Shown: one piece after another, positions 7,971-17,661 of the stretch
How positions within the stretch are numbered: position 1 is the stretch's first letter
Layout: the number at the start of each line of letters is the position of its first letter
Assembly (NCBI GenBank): GCA_000733415.1
Contig: KL662191.1
Coordinates: forward strand, 4,681,423 to 4,745,422
Length of the DNA stretch: 64,000 bases
Source of the DNA: [Leptolyngbya] sp. JSC-1
Lineage (GTDB): Bacteria; Cyanobacteriota; Cyanobacteriia; Elainellales; Elainellaceae
Direction of reading: 5' to 3'
Translations under genes and position numbers: made by a program
The notes under the pieces: generated by a model
What the model saw: only the letters and a program-made list of their open reading frames with translations
Told to the model about the DNA's origin: nothing
Databases searched by the model: none

Positions 7971-9575
7971 ATGGCTAGTTCCATTGCTTCTCAGTCCACT
8001 CGTCTTCAGCGCTTTGTAGTCACGGCTGAGCAAATGACCCAAATCGAGTCACGGGTGTTTGCTGCCGGGATGCCGGTTGCGGCCTTGATGGAAAAAGTGG
8101 GCGGGCTACTAACCAACTGGATTCAGGCTCACTATCCACTCACTGCCATCAATCGGATTGGCGTTTTGGTGGGTCCGGGCCACAATGGTGGCGATGCCTT
8201 GGTGGTCGCTCGTGAACTGCACCTCAGGGGCTACGACGTAGTCCGCTACCAGCCCTTCAGTAAACTCAAAGATCTGACCCAAGCGCACGCCCAGTACGCC
8301 GGTAGTTTAGGAATTGCCGTCACTCCGCTCGAAACCTTGCAGAACTGCGATTTAATCATCGATGGGCTGTTTGGGTTTGGCTTGACTCGCAGCTTAGAAG
8401 GTGAAATTGCCGCTGCAATCAATCAAATCAATCAGTGGCAGCGGCCGGTTGTCAGCATCGACTTACCTTCGGGACTGCACACCGACACTGGTGCAGTTAT
8501 GGGAACCGCAATTCGGGCCAGCCACAGCCTTTGTTTGGGCCTCTGGAAGCGAGCCTTTCTCCAGGAAGCCGGATTGGATTCCATTGGTGAGGCCGAACTG
8601 ATCGACTTTGGTTTGCCGCTGGCTGATATTGAAACCGTTTTAGGAAAACCAACCCTGCAGCGCATCACAGCCGATTTAGCCCTCAGCGGGCTGCCCTTAC
8701 CTCGGTCGGCCACAACCCATAAATACAGACAGGGTCATTTGCTGCTGATCTGCGGTTCGCGTCAATATATGGGGGCTGCCATTCTAGCCGGACTTGCGGC
8801 TCGTACCAGTGGTGTTGGCATGCTGACGATTGCCGTTCCCGAAACCCTGCGTCCGCTGCTGATTCCCCAACTGCCCGATGCCCTTGTCGTCGGCTGTCCC
8901 GAAACAGACAGTGGTGCGATTGCCGCTCTGCCCGAATCGATTGATCTATCCAACTATCACACGATTGCCTGCGGTCCGGGTCTGACAACTGCTGCCATTG
9001 CGGTGATCGAGCAAGTCCTGACCTCCACTTGTCCATTGCTGCTAGATGCGGATGGCTTGAATGGTTTGGCGAAGCTCGGCCCCTCAGCGCTGAAACAGCG
9101 AACCGCTCCGACTGTCTTGACGCCTCATCTCGGCGAGTTCAAACGTCTGTTTCCCGAATTAGCCGACTCAATCGCGGATCGAATCGCGCTGGTTCAATCC
9201 GCCGCCCAGCAGAGCGGAGCCATTGTTTTATTGAAAGGAGCCAGAACCGCTATTGCCAATCCTGAAGGGCAGGTATGGTTGAATCCAGCCAGTACGCCTG
9301 CTCTGGCACGGGGCGGCAGTGGCGATGTTTTGACGGGTCTAATGGGTGGCCTCTTAGCCCAAGGTCAACAGCACGGTACTCCACCGGAAGCAAGTGTCTA
9401 CAGTGCGGCTTGGTGGCACAGTCAGGCGGGATTGCAGGCGGCTCAACAGCGCACGGAGCTGGGAGTGGATGCCTCGACGCTGATTCAGTTTTTGATTTCA
9501 ACTCTGTCTCAGTTCCAGGGTGATGCCGTCAAATCACCCAGTGAGGTGATCCAGAGAGGCGAAGTTCAGCCCTAG
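7971..9575 (+). CDS. nnr: Bifunctional NAD(P)H-hydrate repair enzyme (epimerase + ADP/ATP-dependent dehydratase)
   Basis: This enzyme repairs hydrated NAD(P)H. The N-terminal NnrE (YjeF_N) domain epimerises R- to S-NAD(P)HX (residues about 15-225, motif VGPGHNGGDALVVAR). The C-terminal NnrD domain, a ribokinase-like fold, dehydrates S-NAD(P)HX (about 240-520, motifs AGPGL-like ACGPGLTT and ARGGSGDVLTG). At 534 residues it has the normal length for the fused bacterial form. A strong intrinsic terminator begins 44 bp after the stop. A second identical terminator lies 167 bp further on, apparently produced by duplication of this gene's 3' region. Confidence 0.95.
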   Translation: MASSIASQSTRLQRFVVTAEQMTQIESRVFAAGMPVAALMEKVGGLLTNWIQAHYPLTAINRIGVLVGPGHNGGDALVVARELHLRGYDVVRYQPFSKLKDLTQAHAQYAGSLGIAVTPLETLQNCDLIIDGLFGFGLTRSLEGEIAAAINQINQWQRPVVSIDLPSGLHTDTGAVMGTAIRASHSLCLGLWKRAFLQEAGLDSIGEAELIDFGLPLADIETVLGKPTLQRITADLALSGLPLPRSATTHKYRQGHLLLICGSRQYMGAAILAGLAARTSGVGMLTIAVPETLRPLLIPQLPDALVVGCPETDSGAIAALPESIDLSNYHTIACGPGLTTAAIAVIEQVLTSTCPLLLDADGLNGLAKLGPSALKQRTAPTVLTPHLGEFKRLFPELADSIADRIALVQSAAQQSGAIVLLKGARTAIANPEGQVWLNPASTPALARGGSGDVLTGLMGGLLAQGQQHGTPPEASVYSAAWWHSQAGLQAAQQRTELGVDASTLIQFLISTLSQFQGDAVKSPSEVIQRGEVQP

Positions 9576-9618
9576 GTCGGCCTTCTAAAGTAAAGAAAGA
9601 TAAGTGACGTTCATAACT

Positions 9619-9646
9619 AACCCAGCGGGGGGCTGCTGGGTTTTTT
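9619..9646 (+). terminator. Rho-independent terminator of nnr (copy 1)
   Basis: An 8-bp stem AACCCAGC / GCTGGGTT encloses an 8-nt loop and is followed by a run of T. Confidence 0.9.
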
Positions 9647-9785
9647 GTTGTCAGTATTTGGCGGCAATATCTTGAGTCACCCAGTCAGGTGAACCCAATA
9701 GACGAGCCTTAGTTCAACCAGGCAGATGAAGTACAACTCCAGGTCAGTCTCTTAGAGTAAGGAAAGATAAGTGACGTTCATAACT

Positions 9786-9813
9786 AACCCAGCGGGGGGC
9801 TGCTGGGTTTTTT
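9786..9813 (+). terminator. Rho-independent terminator (copy 2)
   Basis: The same 8-bp stem, loop and T-run as at 9619-9646, 167 bp further on. It is a tandem back-up terminator, or insulation for the downstream glycosyltransferase gene. Confidence 0.88.
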
Positions 9814-9964
9814 CTTTTTTAAAATTCTGCCAAAGCTCACACAATTCATCATCGACACTTTATATTTCCCCCCTCTGATTACACGGAGGCCAAATCAAGA
9901 GAATGATAGATTAGGGACGGCATCGAGAAATTCAACTAGAGTAATCCAACTAGGGGAAATAACT

Positions 9965-11182
9965 GTGGTGGTCACGGGACTGGGTGTTGTGATGAAGTTT
10001 GGTTTACTGGTAATTGCTCTACTGCTATTAATTCCAAGCGCAGTCCTCTGGGTTGAATGTTTCGCTGCTTTGCTCCCAAATCGCCGAGTGGAACAGCGGA
10101 GCAAGGCAAGACCCACAATCGCGGTTTTGGTACCCGCTCACAACGAGGCATTGGGCATTGCTCCTGTCCTGAAGCAGCTCCTAGCTCAACTGACGCCTAC
10201 GGATCGGCTGATTGTGATTGCCGACAACTGCTCTGACGACACGGCTACCATTGCTCGCTCGGTAGGAGCTACGGTGATTGAGCGGCAAGATAGCGAGCGA
10301 CGCGGTAAAGGCTATGCGCTGGATTATGGTCTGCAATTTTTGGCAGCGGCTCCGCCCGATGTGGTGATTGTGGTAGACGCCGATTGTCTGGTGCAAACCG
10401 GAACGCTGGATCGGATCGCTGAAGCCGCTTTTATGTCGGGGCGTCCGACTCAAGCCGTGTATTTGATGGAGCAGCCTGCTCAACCTCGGCCCAAGGATGC
10501 GGTTTCGGCCTTGGCGTTTCTGGTGAAGAACTGGGTCCGGCCTCAGGGCTTCCATACCTTCGGTTTTCCGGGAATTTTAACCGGCACGGGCATGGCCTTT
10601 CCCTGGTCGGTAATTCGCAGCGTTTCGTTGGCTAGCGGCAACATTGTAGAAGACATGCAGCTCTCGATGGATCTGGCAATTGCCGGCTATCCCACTTTGT
10701 TTTGTCCAGAGACAAAGGTGATTGGGCTGCTGCCTCAGCAAGAACAGGCGGCTAAAAGTCAGCGCACCCGCTGGGAGCACGGCCATCTGCAAACGATTCG
10801 CTCCCAGGTGCCCACTCTACTGAAAGCAGCGATTCAGCAACGGCGTTTAGATCTGTTAGCGATTGCTCTCGATCTGTCAATTCCGCCCTTGTCACTGCTG
10901 GTGATGCTGTGGGTTGCTTTTACGGCACTGATCGGATTAGCAGGACTATTGACCGGCTTCTGGTTGCCCACTGGAATATTGCTGCTGGCCGGGCTGATGA
11001 TTTTCACTGCCGTCTTAGCAGCTTGGTTGAAATTTGGTCGCACCAATTTGCCTGCTTCGACTTTACTGGCAGCTCCATTCTATATTCTCTGGAAAATTCC
11101 ACTCTATTTTGCTTATCTCATCAAGCCCCAAACCCGCTGGGTTCGCACTAGCCGTGATCCGGCTGATTTATCCAAGCCATAA
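9965..11182 (+). CDS. Membrane glycosyltransferase family 2 (processive type)
   Basis: A 405-residue protein. An N-terminal membrane anchor (about 10-38) is followed by a GT2 catalytic domain with VLVPAHNE, ADNCSDDT, the metal-binding VDADC, VEDMQL (catalytic-base region) and QRTRWEHG (QxxRW-type acceptor motif). Two to three C-terminal membrane segments cover about residues 300-385. The D,D,D,QxxRW arrangement is known from cellulose/hyaluronan synthase-like and ceramide glucosyltransferase-like enzymes. It probably builds or decorates an exopolysaccharide or glycolipid. The start is the GTG at 9965, with AGGGGAA six bases upstream; the internal ATG at 9992 is less well placed. Confidence 0.85.
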   Translation: MVVTGLGVVMKFGLLVIALLLLIPSAVLWVECFAALLPNRRVEQRSKARPTIAVLVPAHNEALGIAPVLKQLLAQLTPTDRLIVIADNCSDDTATIARSVGATVIERQDSERRGKGYALDYGLQFLAAAPPDVVIVVDADCLVQTGTLDRIAEAAFMSGRPTQAVYLMEQPAQPRPKDAVSALAFLVKNWVRPQGFHTFGFPGILTGTGMAFPWSVIRSVSLASGNIVEDMQLSMDLAIAGYPTLFCPETKVIGLLPQQEQAAKSQRTRWEHGHLQTIRSQVPTLLKAAIQQRRLDLLAIALDLSIPPLSLLVMLWVAFTALIGLAGLLTGFWLPTGILLLAGLMIFTAVLAAWLKFGRTNLPASTLLAAPFYILWKIPLYFAYLIKPQTRWVRTSRDPADLSKP

Positions 11183-11794
11183 TCGTTGGATGTGAAATGA
11201 CTAAATCACAGTCAATAGATAATTGCCCATAACTAGTAGAAATGAGGCTGCCATTTTTTAGCTCTATTTTAGAATCCACTTGCCATTGTCCTTTGATTTG
11301 GCTGATCTATTCGTCTGTGATTCAACTGTTCCCTATTAATATTCGCTTTATGGTCTCTACAACAACCGCAAATCAATTATGAAGACTAGGCAAAGCGGTG
11401 ATTGGCATTCCTGTAGAATCCCGGAGGCATTCGCTAGGATATTCTGGGCTGAAATGGACTAGAGAAACCAAAAGAATATTCAGAGAGGTTAGAAAATCAA
11501 GGTTTGAGACTTCGCTTATTAGCTTTTATGTCTTAGCTTCTCAATGATTTCATACAGTCAATAGTCAGCCAGTAACGATCTAATTGAGAGTCAGCAACTA
11601 GAGTGATGACAACACCGATGAACGGAAATAGGATAAATTCCATCAAATACCTTTCGTCAATTCTTTTTTATCCGGTTTGAACACAATACAGCAACCGGAC
11701 TAAAAACGCTAATCAACGCACTGCTAACCATCAATGGTATTTCAATTTACTCAGATCAGGGTTCCACATAGTTAACTCATCAGCGAGGGATTTG
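11183..11794. other. Intergenic, nothing recognised
   Basis: About 610 bp of AT-rich DNA before the rml operon. I found no credible coding frame, RNA fold or repeat. The rml promoter must lie here, but I cannot place its boxes reliably. Confidence 0.5.
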
Positions 11795-12340
11795 ATGAAA
11801 ATTATTCCAACTGAAATTTCTGACGTATTGATCATTGAACCTCGTGTTTTTGGCGACGAACGGGGGTTCTTCTTCGAGAGCTTCAACGAAAAAGGATTTC
11901 AGGAAAAAACCGGTCTGGATATTCGCTTCGTGCAAGATAATCACTCGTGTTCTGCTCAGCATGTCTTGCGCGGCTTACACTATCAGATTCAGCAAGCTCA
12001 AGGTAAGTTGGTGCGCGTCATCTCCGGAGCCATCTTTGATGTAGCTGTAGATATTCGCAAAGGGTCTCCCACCTTTGGGCAATCGGTGGGCTGCGAGCTG
12101 AGTGCCGAAAATAAAAAGCAAATTTGGATTCCCGCCGGATTCGCCCACGGATTTCTTTCCCTAACAGACCGCACCGAAGTGTTGTACAAAGCCACTGATT
12201 TCTATGCCCCAGTCCATGAACGCTGTATTGCCTGGAACGATCCAGATCTAGCGATTGCATGGCCCCTGACCGCAGAGCCGGTTGTATCGACCAAAGATCA
12301 GGCAGGTTTACCCTTTAGGAGCGCTGAGGTGTTTGCATGA
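11795..12340 (+). CDS. rmlC: dTDP-4-dehydrorhamnose 3,5-epimerase
   Basis: Third enzyme of dTDP-L-rhamnose synthesis. It epimerises C3 and C5 of dTDP-4-keto-6-deoxyglucose. The cupin fold shows ERGFFFES near the N-terminus, catalytic H62 in LRGLHYQ, and the FAHGF motif. The length of 181 residues is normal. I chose the ATG at 11795 with GAGGGA just upstream; a TTG one codon earlier is in frame but too close to the ribosome site. It overlaps rmlD by 4 bp (ATGA), indicating translational coupling in an rmlC-D-A-B operon. Confidence 0.95.
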   Translation: MKIIPTEISDVLIIEPRVFGDERGFFFESFNEKGFQEKTGLDIRFVQDNHSCSAQHVLRGLHYQIQQAQGKLVRVISGAIFDVAVDIRKGSPTFGQSVGCELSAENKKQIWIPAGFAHGFLSLTDRTEVLYKATDFYAPVHERCIAWNDPDLAIAWPLTAEPVVSTKDQAGLPFRSAEVFA

Positions 12341-13242
12341 CGCGAATTTTACTGATTGGGCAGGACGGACAAGTCGGGCAAGAGCTGCTGAAAACGCTGG
12401 CCCCCCTCGGCGACGTGATCGGAGTGGGACGACAACAGCTCGATTTGGCCCAGCCAGACCAAATTTCCCAGCTTCTCGAAGCCGCCCAGCCGCAGCTAAT
12501 CGTCAATGCCGCTGCCTACACCGCCGTCGATAAAGCCGAATCTGAGCCGGAACTAGCTCATACCGTCAATGGCACGGCTGTCAAACAAATGGCCGAGGCC
12601 GCTCAGCGCCTAGGCATACCTCTGATTCACATCTCCACCGACTATGTGTTTGACGGCAGCAAGAATACGCCCTATCTCGAAACCGATACCACCAATCCAA
12701 TTAGCGTCTACGGCCAGTCCAAATTAGCCGGAGAAACCGCCATCCTGCAAGTGCGGCAGCAGTACCCCGACTTTCGCTATCTGATTCTCAGGACCGCCTG
12801 GGTTTATGGTGCTCTCGGCAAGGGGAATTTCGTCAAAACCATGCTGCGGTTGGGGGCAGAACGGCAGGAGGTGCGGGTCGTGGCCGATCAGGTTGGAACT
12901 CCCACTTGGGCCGCCGATATTGCCAAGGCAATCACTGCCTTCTCACCACGATTGTTAGACCCAGCCCTTGACCTCAGCGGCATCTATCACTTCACCAACA
13001 GCGGCGTCACAAGCTGGTACGATTTTGCCGTTGCCATCTTCGAGGAAGCCAAATCCCTCGGCGTGTCGCTTCAGATTCAGCGCGTGGTGCCGATTACCAC
13101 CCCAGAGTACCCCACTCCGGCCCAGCGTCCGGCCTATTCGGTGTTAGCCAATCAAAAGATTCAGTCCGTTCTCCAGTCCCTGGCCCCCCAATGGCGACAA
13201 AGCCTCCGACAAATGCTCAGCGAACTCTACCTCAGCAATTAG
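12337..13242 (+). CDS. rmlD: dTDP-4-dehydrorhamnose reductase
   Basis: Final step of dTDP-L-rhamnose synthesis: NAD(P)H reduction of dTDP-4-keto-rhamnose. An extended SDR fold is seen, with the dinucleotide-binding LIGQDGQVGQEL at the N-terminus and the catalytic YxxxK in VYGQSK (about residues 128-133), plus STDYVFDG. It has 301 residues, the usual length. Its start codon overlaps the rmlC stop and rmlA begins 6 bp after its stop, so expression is certainly operonic. Confidence 0.95.
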   Translation: MTRILLIGQDGQVGQELLKTLAPLGDVIGVGRQQLDLAQPDQISQLLEAAQPQLIVNAAAYTAVDKAESEPELAHTVNGTAVKQMAEAAQRLGIPLIHISTDYVFDGSKNTPYLETDTTNPISVYGQSKLAGETAILQVRQQYPDFRYLILRTAWVYGALGKGNFVKTMLRLGAERQEVRVVADQVGTPTWAADIAKAITAFSPRLLDPALDLSGIYHFTNSGVTSWYDFAVAIFEEAKSLGVSLQIQRVVPITTPEYPTPAQRPAYSVLANQKIQSVLQSLAPQWRQSLRQMLSELYLSN

Positions 13243-13248
13243 TCCTCT

Positions 13249-14322
13249 ATGAAAGCAATTATTCTCTCTGGCGGTAAAGGCACTCGTTTGCGTCCTCTCA
13301 CCTACACGGGCGCGAAACAGCTCGTTCCTGTAGCCAATAAACCGATCCTTTGGTATGGCATCGAGTCGATTGTGGCAGCAGGCATCACTGAGATTGGCAT
13401 CATCATCAGTCCGGAGACCGGCGAAGAAGTCAAGGCCAAAACTGGTAACGGAGAACGGTTTGGAGCCAAGATCACCTACATTCTGCAAGACAAACCGGCA
13501 GGACTGGCCCACGCCGTGAAAGTCGCCCAGCCATTTTTGCAAGATTCTCCCTTTGTGATGTACCTAGGCGACAACTTGGTGCAGAGCGATCTGGGCTTGT
13601 TTTTAGAGCAGTTTCGGGCCGCAAATCTGGATGCGCTCACTCTCCTCTGTCCGGTCTCCAATCCCAGTGCGTTTGGAGTCGCCAAAGTAGACGAGCAGGG
13701 GCGGCTGCTACAACTGATCGAAAAACCCAAAAATCCGCCTTCCAACCTGGCATTAGTCGGCATTTATATTTTCTCGAACATCATTCACAGCGCCATTGCT
13801 TCGATTCAGCCATCAGCGCGAGGAGAGTTGGAAATCACCGACGCCATCCAAGCACTGATCGATCAGCAAAAGGCCGTAGAAGCACGGCAAATTCGCGGTT
13901 GGTGGCTCGATACCGGAAAAAAAGACGACCTACTGGAAGCCAATCGGGTGATTCTGGACACCTGTTTGCAGTCCGAAGTGCTGGGTGAGATCGACGAAAA
14001 GAGCCAAGTTATCGGACGGGTGCAGGTTGGTCCCGGTTCTAAAGTGATCAACTGCACAATTCGCGGTCCGGTGACAATCGGCAGCAACTGTCATCTAGAA
14101 AATTGCTTTATTGGCCCCTATAGCAGCGTTGCGGATCAGGTGACGCTGATCGATGCCGACTTGGAGCACAGCGTGATTTTGCAAGGCGCGAAGGTCGAGG
14201 GCATTCACCACCGAATTGTTGATAGCGTGATTGGTCAGCGTGCTCATTTAAAAGAAGCGCCGCGTCGCCCCAAAGCTTTGCGATTCATGATTGGCGATGA
14301 TTGCCAGATCGAGCTGAACTAA
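13249..14322 (+). CDS. rmlA: Glucose-1-phosphate thymidylyltransferase, long form
   Basis: First step of dTDP-rhamnose synthesis: glucose-1-phosphate plus dTTP gives dTDP-glucose. The nucleotidyltransferase signature GGKGTRLRPLT is at residue 9. At 357 residues it belongs to the long RmlA class, which has a C-terminal left-handed beta-helix (residues about 240-350, hexapeptide-like pattern GPGSKVINCTIRGPVTIGSNC) instead of the short approximately 290-residue housekeeping form. It lies 6 bp after rmlD and 88 bp before rmlB. Confidence 0.93.
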   Translation: MKAIILSGGKGTRLRPLTYTGAKQLVPVANKPILWYGIESIVAAGITEIGIIISPETGEEVKAKTGNGERFGAKITYILQDKPAGLAHAVKVAQPFLQDSPFVMYLGDNLVQSDLGLFLEQFRAANLDALTLLCPVSNPSAFGVAKVDEQGRLLQLIEKPKNPPSNLALVGIYIFSNIIHSAIASIQPSARGELEITDAIQALIDQQKAVEARQIRGWWLDTGKKDDLLEANRVILDTCLQSEVLGEIDEKSQVIGRVQVGPGSKVINCTIRGPVTIGSNCHLENCFIGPYSSVADQVTLIDADLEHSVILQGAKVEGIHHRIVDSVIGQRAHLKEAPRRPKALRFMIGDDCQIELN

Positions 14323-14410
14323 CCTGAGACTCACCGAGACTGGGTCCCTTGACATTGCTACTAGCTATTTCTACTAACACTGCCAAACACCACTGAAACG
14401 ACTGAAACCT

Positions 14411-15508
14411 ATGGCTTTTGAAGAAACGCTAACAAGAACTCCCCGGAAGCTGATTGTGACTGGAGGCGCAGGCTTTATTGGCTCCAATTTTGTCCACCAC
14501 TGGTGCCAGACCTATCCTGGCGATCGAGTTGTGGTGCTGGATGCCCTCACCTATGCCGGTAACCGCAGTAATTTAGCCGGATTAGAAGGCAAAGCTAACT
14601 TGCGGTTTGTGGAAGGCGATATTTGCAACCGTTCCTTAGTGGATAATTTGCTTGTAGAAGAAGACATTGACACGATTGTTCACTTTGCCGCTGAGTCTCA
14701 CGTAGACCGCTCAATTTTAGGACCAGGTGCCTTTGTGCAAACCAATGTCGTCGGCACCTTCACCCTTTTGGAAGCCTTTCGGCAACATTGGCTCAGTGCC
14801 GGACAGCCCAGTTACTACCGCTTCCACCATGTTTCAACCGATGAAGTCTACGGTAGCCTCGACCCAACCGATCCGGGCTTCAGCGAAACCACTCCCTATG
14901 CGCCCAACAGCCCGTATTCGGCCTCTAAGGCAGGCAGCGATCATCTGGTGCGGGCATACCATCACACCTACGGTTTACCAACGCTAATCACCAACTGTTC
15001 CAACAACTACGGCCCTTACCACTTCCCCGAAAAGCTGATTCCCCTTATGTGTATCAACATTCTGATGGGGAAACCGCTACCCGTCTATGGGGATGGTCAA
15101 AATGTGCGGGACTGGCTGTATGTCGGCGATCATTGCAGTGCTATCGATACGGTAATCCATAAAGCCAAGCCTGGAGAAACCTATAATATCGGTGGTAATA
15201 ACGAAGTTAAGAACATTGATTTGGTGCATATGCTCTGTGATTTAATGAACGAGCTAGCCCCCGATCTACCCGTTCGCCCAGCTCAGAATCTGATCACCTT
15301 TGTCAAAGATCGTCCTGGCCATGACCGCCGCTATGCCATCGACGCGACCAAAATTCGCACCGAACTGGAATGGATACCAGCCGAAACGCTCGAAACTGGT
15401 CTGCGGCAAACCGTTGAGTGGTTCTTGAATCATCAAGACTGGTGGCAGCCGTTGCTCTCGGAGGAATACCAGGCTTATTATCGCCAGGTGTACGCTGAGA
15501 GTAAATAA
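14411..15508 (+). CDS. rmlB: dTDP-glucose 4,6-dehydratase
   Basis: Second step of the pathway: NAD-dependent conversion of dTDP-glucose to the 4-keto-6-deoxy sugar. An extended SDR fold is visible with TGGAGFIGSNF at residue 16, the STDEVYG motif with the catalytic Asp/Glu pair, and YSASKAGSDHL containing the YxxxK dyad. A short N-terminal extension (MAFEETLTRTPRK) precedes the usual start. It is the last gene of the rml operon. No clear terminator follows in the 186-bp gap. Confidence 0.95.
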   Translation: MAFEETLTRTPRKLIVTGGAGFIGSNFVHHWCQTYPGDRVVVLDALTYAGNRSNLAGLEGKANLRFVEGDICNRSLVDNLLVEEDIDTIVHFAAESHVDRSILGPGAFVQTNVVGTFTLLEAFRQHWLSAGQPSYYRFHHVSTDEVYGSLDPTDPGFSETTPYAPNSPYSASKAGSDHLVRAYHHTYGLPTLITNCSNNYGPYHFPEKLIPLMCINILMGKPLPVYGDGQNVRDWLYVGDHCSAIDTVIHKAKPGETYNIGGNNEVKNIDLVHMLCDLMNELAPDLPVRPAQNLITFVKDRPGHDRRYAIDATKIRTELEWIPAETLETGLRQTVEWFLNHQDWWQPLLSEEYQAYYRQVYAESK

Positions 15509-15694
15509 AACAGGTGTTTTATATCATCAATCCCAATGCGATGAGCGACACCTCTGACAGCGTCAAATTAACTTAACTAAGAACTGCTTTAATCATCAGA
15601 AAATAGGGCGCGACAAAATAGCCGTTCTATCTAATTGGTTCAAGAGGCAATATACCAGTAGCTTATTAGTAAATCCTGAACATGGAGGGTGAGC

Positions 15695-17446
15695 ATGAAC
15701 TTCAGGCAGAAGCGATTTGGGTTTAAGAAGGTTGTTTCTCGACCGATTGGTTGGGTGACGCTATTTATGCTGGTTTTGTCTCTAGTGTTCGCCTGTTCCT
15801 CCCCAACAACTTCCGCTAGCTCCTCTGAGGTTTATGACTCCTCGCTGCAGTATGCGGCCACCGATCGGTTAGGGATAGGCACTAACCTGGGTGGCATTGC
15901 TGATTGGTCAACCGAAATGCCCTTCATTGATGCATTTAAATCAGCCCGCACCTGGATTACGCAATGCCAGCCCAACACTCCTTGTAGTGATAGCTGGGAC
16001 ACAGACGAATACGACAAGCTCGATCTCGATGAACATGGTTGGGTGAAAAGCTTGCCCAAGCCTGAAGATCCGCCAGAGTATAGCCAAGTTGCCACCCTGC
16101 TCCTACACGAAGTTGATCGCTATCCGGGTGGAAAATATGTCGTGCTCTATGAAGGCGAAGGCACGATTGAATATAAATATGATGCCCGGAAAGACGAAGC
16201 TGCCTCAAGACCCGGACGAGATGTGATTGATGTGACACCTTCTCCACAGGGAATTTTATTGGTAGTCACTGCCACCGATCCCAACAAAACTGGTAACTAT
16301 ATTCGGAATATTCACGTTGTTCCCATCGAGTACGAAACCAGCTTTAAAGATGAAATTTTCAATCCGCTGTTTCTAGAACGCATCAAGAAATTTGGTGCAG
16401 TTCGCTTCATGGATTGGATGGTAACTACCAACTCTAAGCAACGTGAATGGAAGGATCGGCCCCAGGTAGAGGATGCTACCTATTCCCCTGAAGGTGCCCC
16501 GATTGAGATCATGATTGAGTTGGCCAATCGGCTGCGGGTTCATCCCTGGTTCAACATGCCGCACCAAGCTACCGATGAGTACATGCGGAATTTCGCCCGA
16601 CTGGTCAAAGAGCGCCTCGATCCAAACCTTAAAGTCTATGTTGAATTTTCCAACGAAGTTTGGAACTGGATGTTTAGTCAGGCCACCTATGCGCTAGAGC
16701 AGGGCAAAGCGCGGTGGGGCGAGGATAAAGGTGATGCCTTCATGCAATGGTACGGGATGCGCACGGCTCAAATGGCCGACATCTGGAAGGAAACCTTTGG
16801 CGACCAGCGCGATCGGGTAATTGCGGTGATGGGCACCCAGACCGCATGGCTGGGTCTCGAAAATAGCGCCCTAGACTGCTCGCTCTGGGTAGCCGAAGGC
16901 AATAAACCCTGCTATCAGCACAACATCGATGCTTACGCGATCACCGGCTACTTTGACGGCAGCCTCACCTCCGACCAGCACCAAAAAACTGTGGAATCTT
17001 GGCTAGAAACAAGCGATGGCGGCGTCAGCCAAGCTCTAACCCAACTCAAGCAGGGCGGCATCCTCAAGAACCCGCAAAATCCGCAGGAGACCCAACCAGA
17101 CGGAGTGTTGGCAACGATTGAGCTGTTCAAATACCATCAACAGGTGGCTCAGCAGAAAGGCTTACAGTTGATTGTTTACGAAGGCGGCCAGCATCTGGTG
17201 AATTCTAACAGCGAAAAGCTGACCCAATTTTTCATCGAGCTGAATCGGCGTCCGGAAATGTATGACCTCTACACCACGGTGCTAGACGCCTGGAAACAAA
17301 CCGATGGCGGTATGTTCATGAACTATACAGATATTACCAAGCCTAGCAAATGGGGCAGTTGGGGCGTACTAGAGCACGTGGACCAAGAACATTCACCCCG
17401 CTATGATGCGTTGATTGATTTTATTGACAAGAATAGCTTGAGGTAG
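15695..17446 (+). CDS. Secreted lipoprotein with glycoside-hydrolase-like (clan A) catalytic domain
   Basis: A 583-residue protein. A signal sequence ends in a lipobox (LVFAC, lipidated Cys34), so it should be anchored in a membrane. Residues about 45-190 form an Asp-rich N-terminal domain. Residues about 200-580 look like a TIM barrel with two candidate catalytic glutamates: E in VEFSNEVWNW (acid/base, asparagine before the Glu as in clan A hydrolases) and E in IVYEGGQHL (nucleophile). The ATG at 15695 has GGAGG six bases upstream; the GTG at 15689 overlaps that site. It follows the rml operon on the same strand, so a role in surface polysaccharide trimming is plausible but inferred. Confidence 0.65.
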   Translation: MNFRQKRFGFKKVVSRPIGWVTLFMLVLSLVFACSSPTTSASSSEVYDSSLQYAATDRLGIGTNLGGIADWSTEMPFIDAFKSARTWITQCQPNTPCSDSWDTDEYDKLDLDEHGWVKSLPKPEDPPEYSQVATLLLHEVDRYPGGKYVVLYEGEGTIEYKYDARKDEAASRPGRDVIDVTPSPQGILLVVTATDPNKTGNYIRNIHVVPIEYETSFKDEIFNPLFLERIKKFGAVRFMDWMVTTNSKQREWKDRPQVEDATYSPEGAPIEIMIELANRLRVHPWFNMPHQATDEYMRNFARLVKERLDPNLKVYVEFSNEVWNWMFSQATYALEQGKARWGEDKGDAFMQWYGMRTAQMADIWKETFGDQRDRVIAVMGTQTAWLGLENSALDCSLWVAEGNKPCYQHNIDAYAITGYFDGSLTSDQHQKTVESWLETSDGGVSQALTQLKQGGILKNPQNPQETQPDGVLATIELFKYHQQVAQQKGLQLIVYEGGQHLVNSNSEKLTQFFIELNRRPEMYDLYTTVLDAWKQTDGGMFMNYTDITKPSKWGSWGVLEHVDQEHSPRYDALIDFIDKNSLR

Positions 17447-17482
17447 GAGTCAGAAGTTATTCTGTAGATATCGTGCTTACAC

Positions 17483-17661
17483 CACAATGGAAAACAGAGT
17501 GAGACTAATAGCCCCAAATTGAGCCATCGCATTCCACTAGTTTTGACAAAATCGCTATCGCTAGAGCGCACGGGGTCACAGTAGATCTTTCGTGCCGCAA
17601 TGCGTTTCCCTCAGCAGCGCTCAACGGTGTCATCGATGACCATAGCTACGTCGAGCTTAGA
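17483..17661 (-). pseudogene. Transposase relic (DDE family fragment)
   Basis: Reading the minus strand from 17661 gives SKLDVAMVIDDTVERC, then an in-frame TGA, then GKRIAARKIYCDPVRSSD and FVKTSGMRWLNL. This resembles the central/C-terminal part of a cyanobacterial IS701/IS4-like transposase (the IDDT region, IxRDPVRSS, FVKxSGLRWL). Both ends and the terminal repeats are missing, and there is at least one stop codon, so it is inert. The rest of 17447-17824 holds nothing I recognise. Confidence 0.6.

Larger units (their letters stand above)
9595..9813 (+). repeat. 52-bp direct repeat carrying duplicated terminators
   Basis: Positions 9595-9646 and 9762-9813 are identical over 52 bp, at an offset of 167 bp. 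Similarity continues upstream into the nnr 3' end: AGGTCGG at 9574 versus AGGTCAG at 9741, and a CACCCAGT..AGGTGA block near 9534 versus 9677. This looks like a diverged tandem duplication of the end of nnr with its terminator. The remaining gap up to 9964 holds no gene. Confidence 0.85.
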
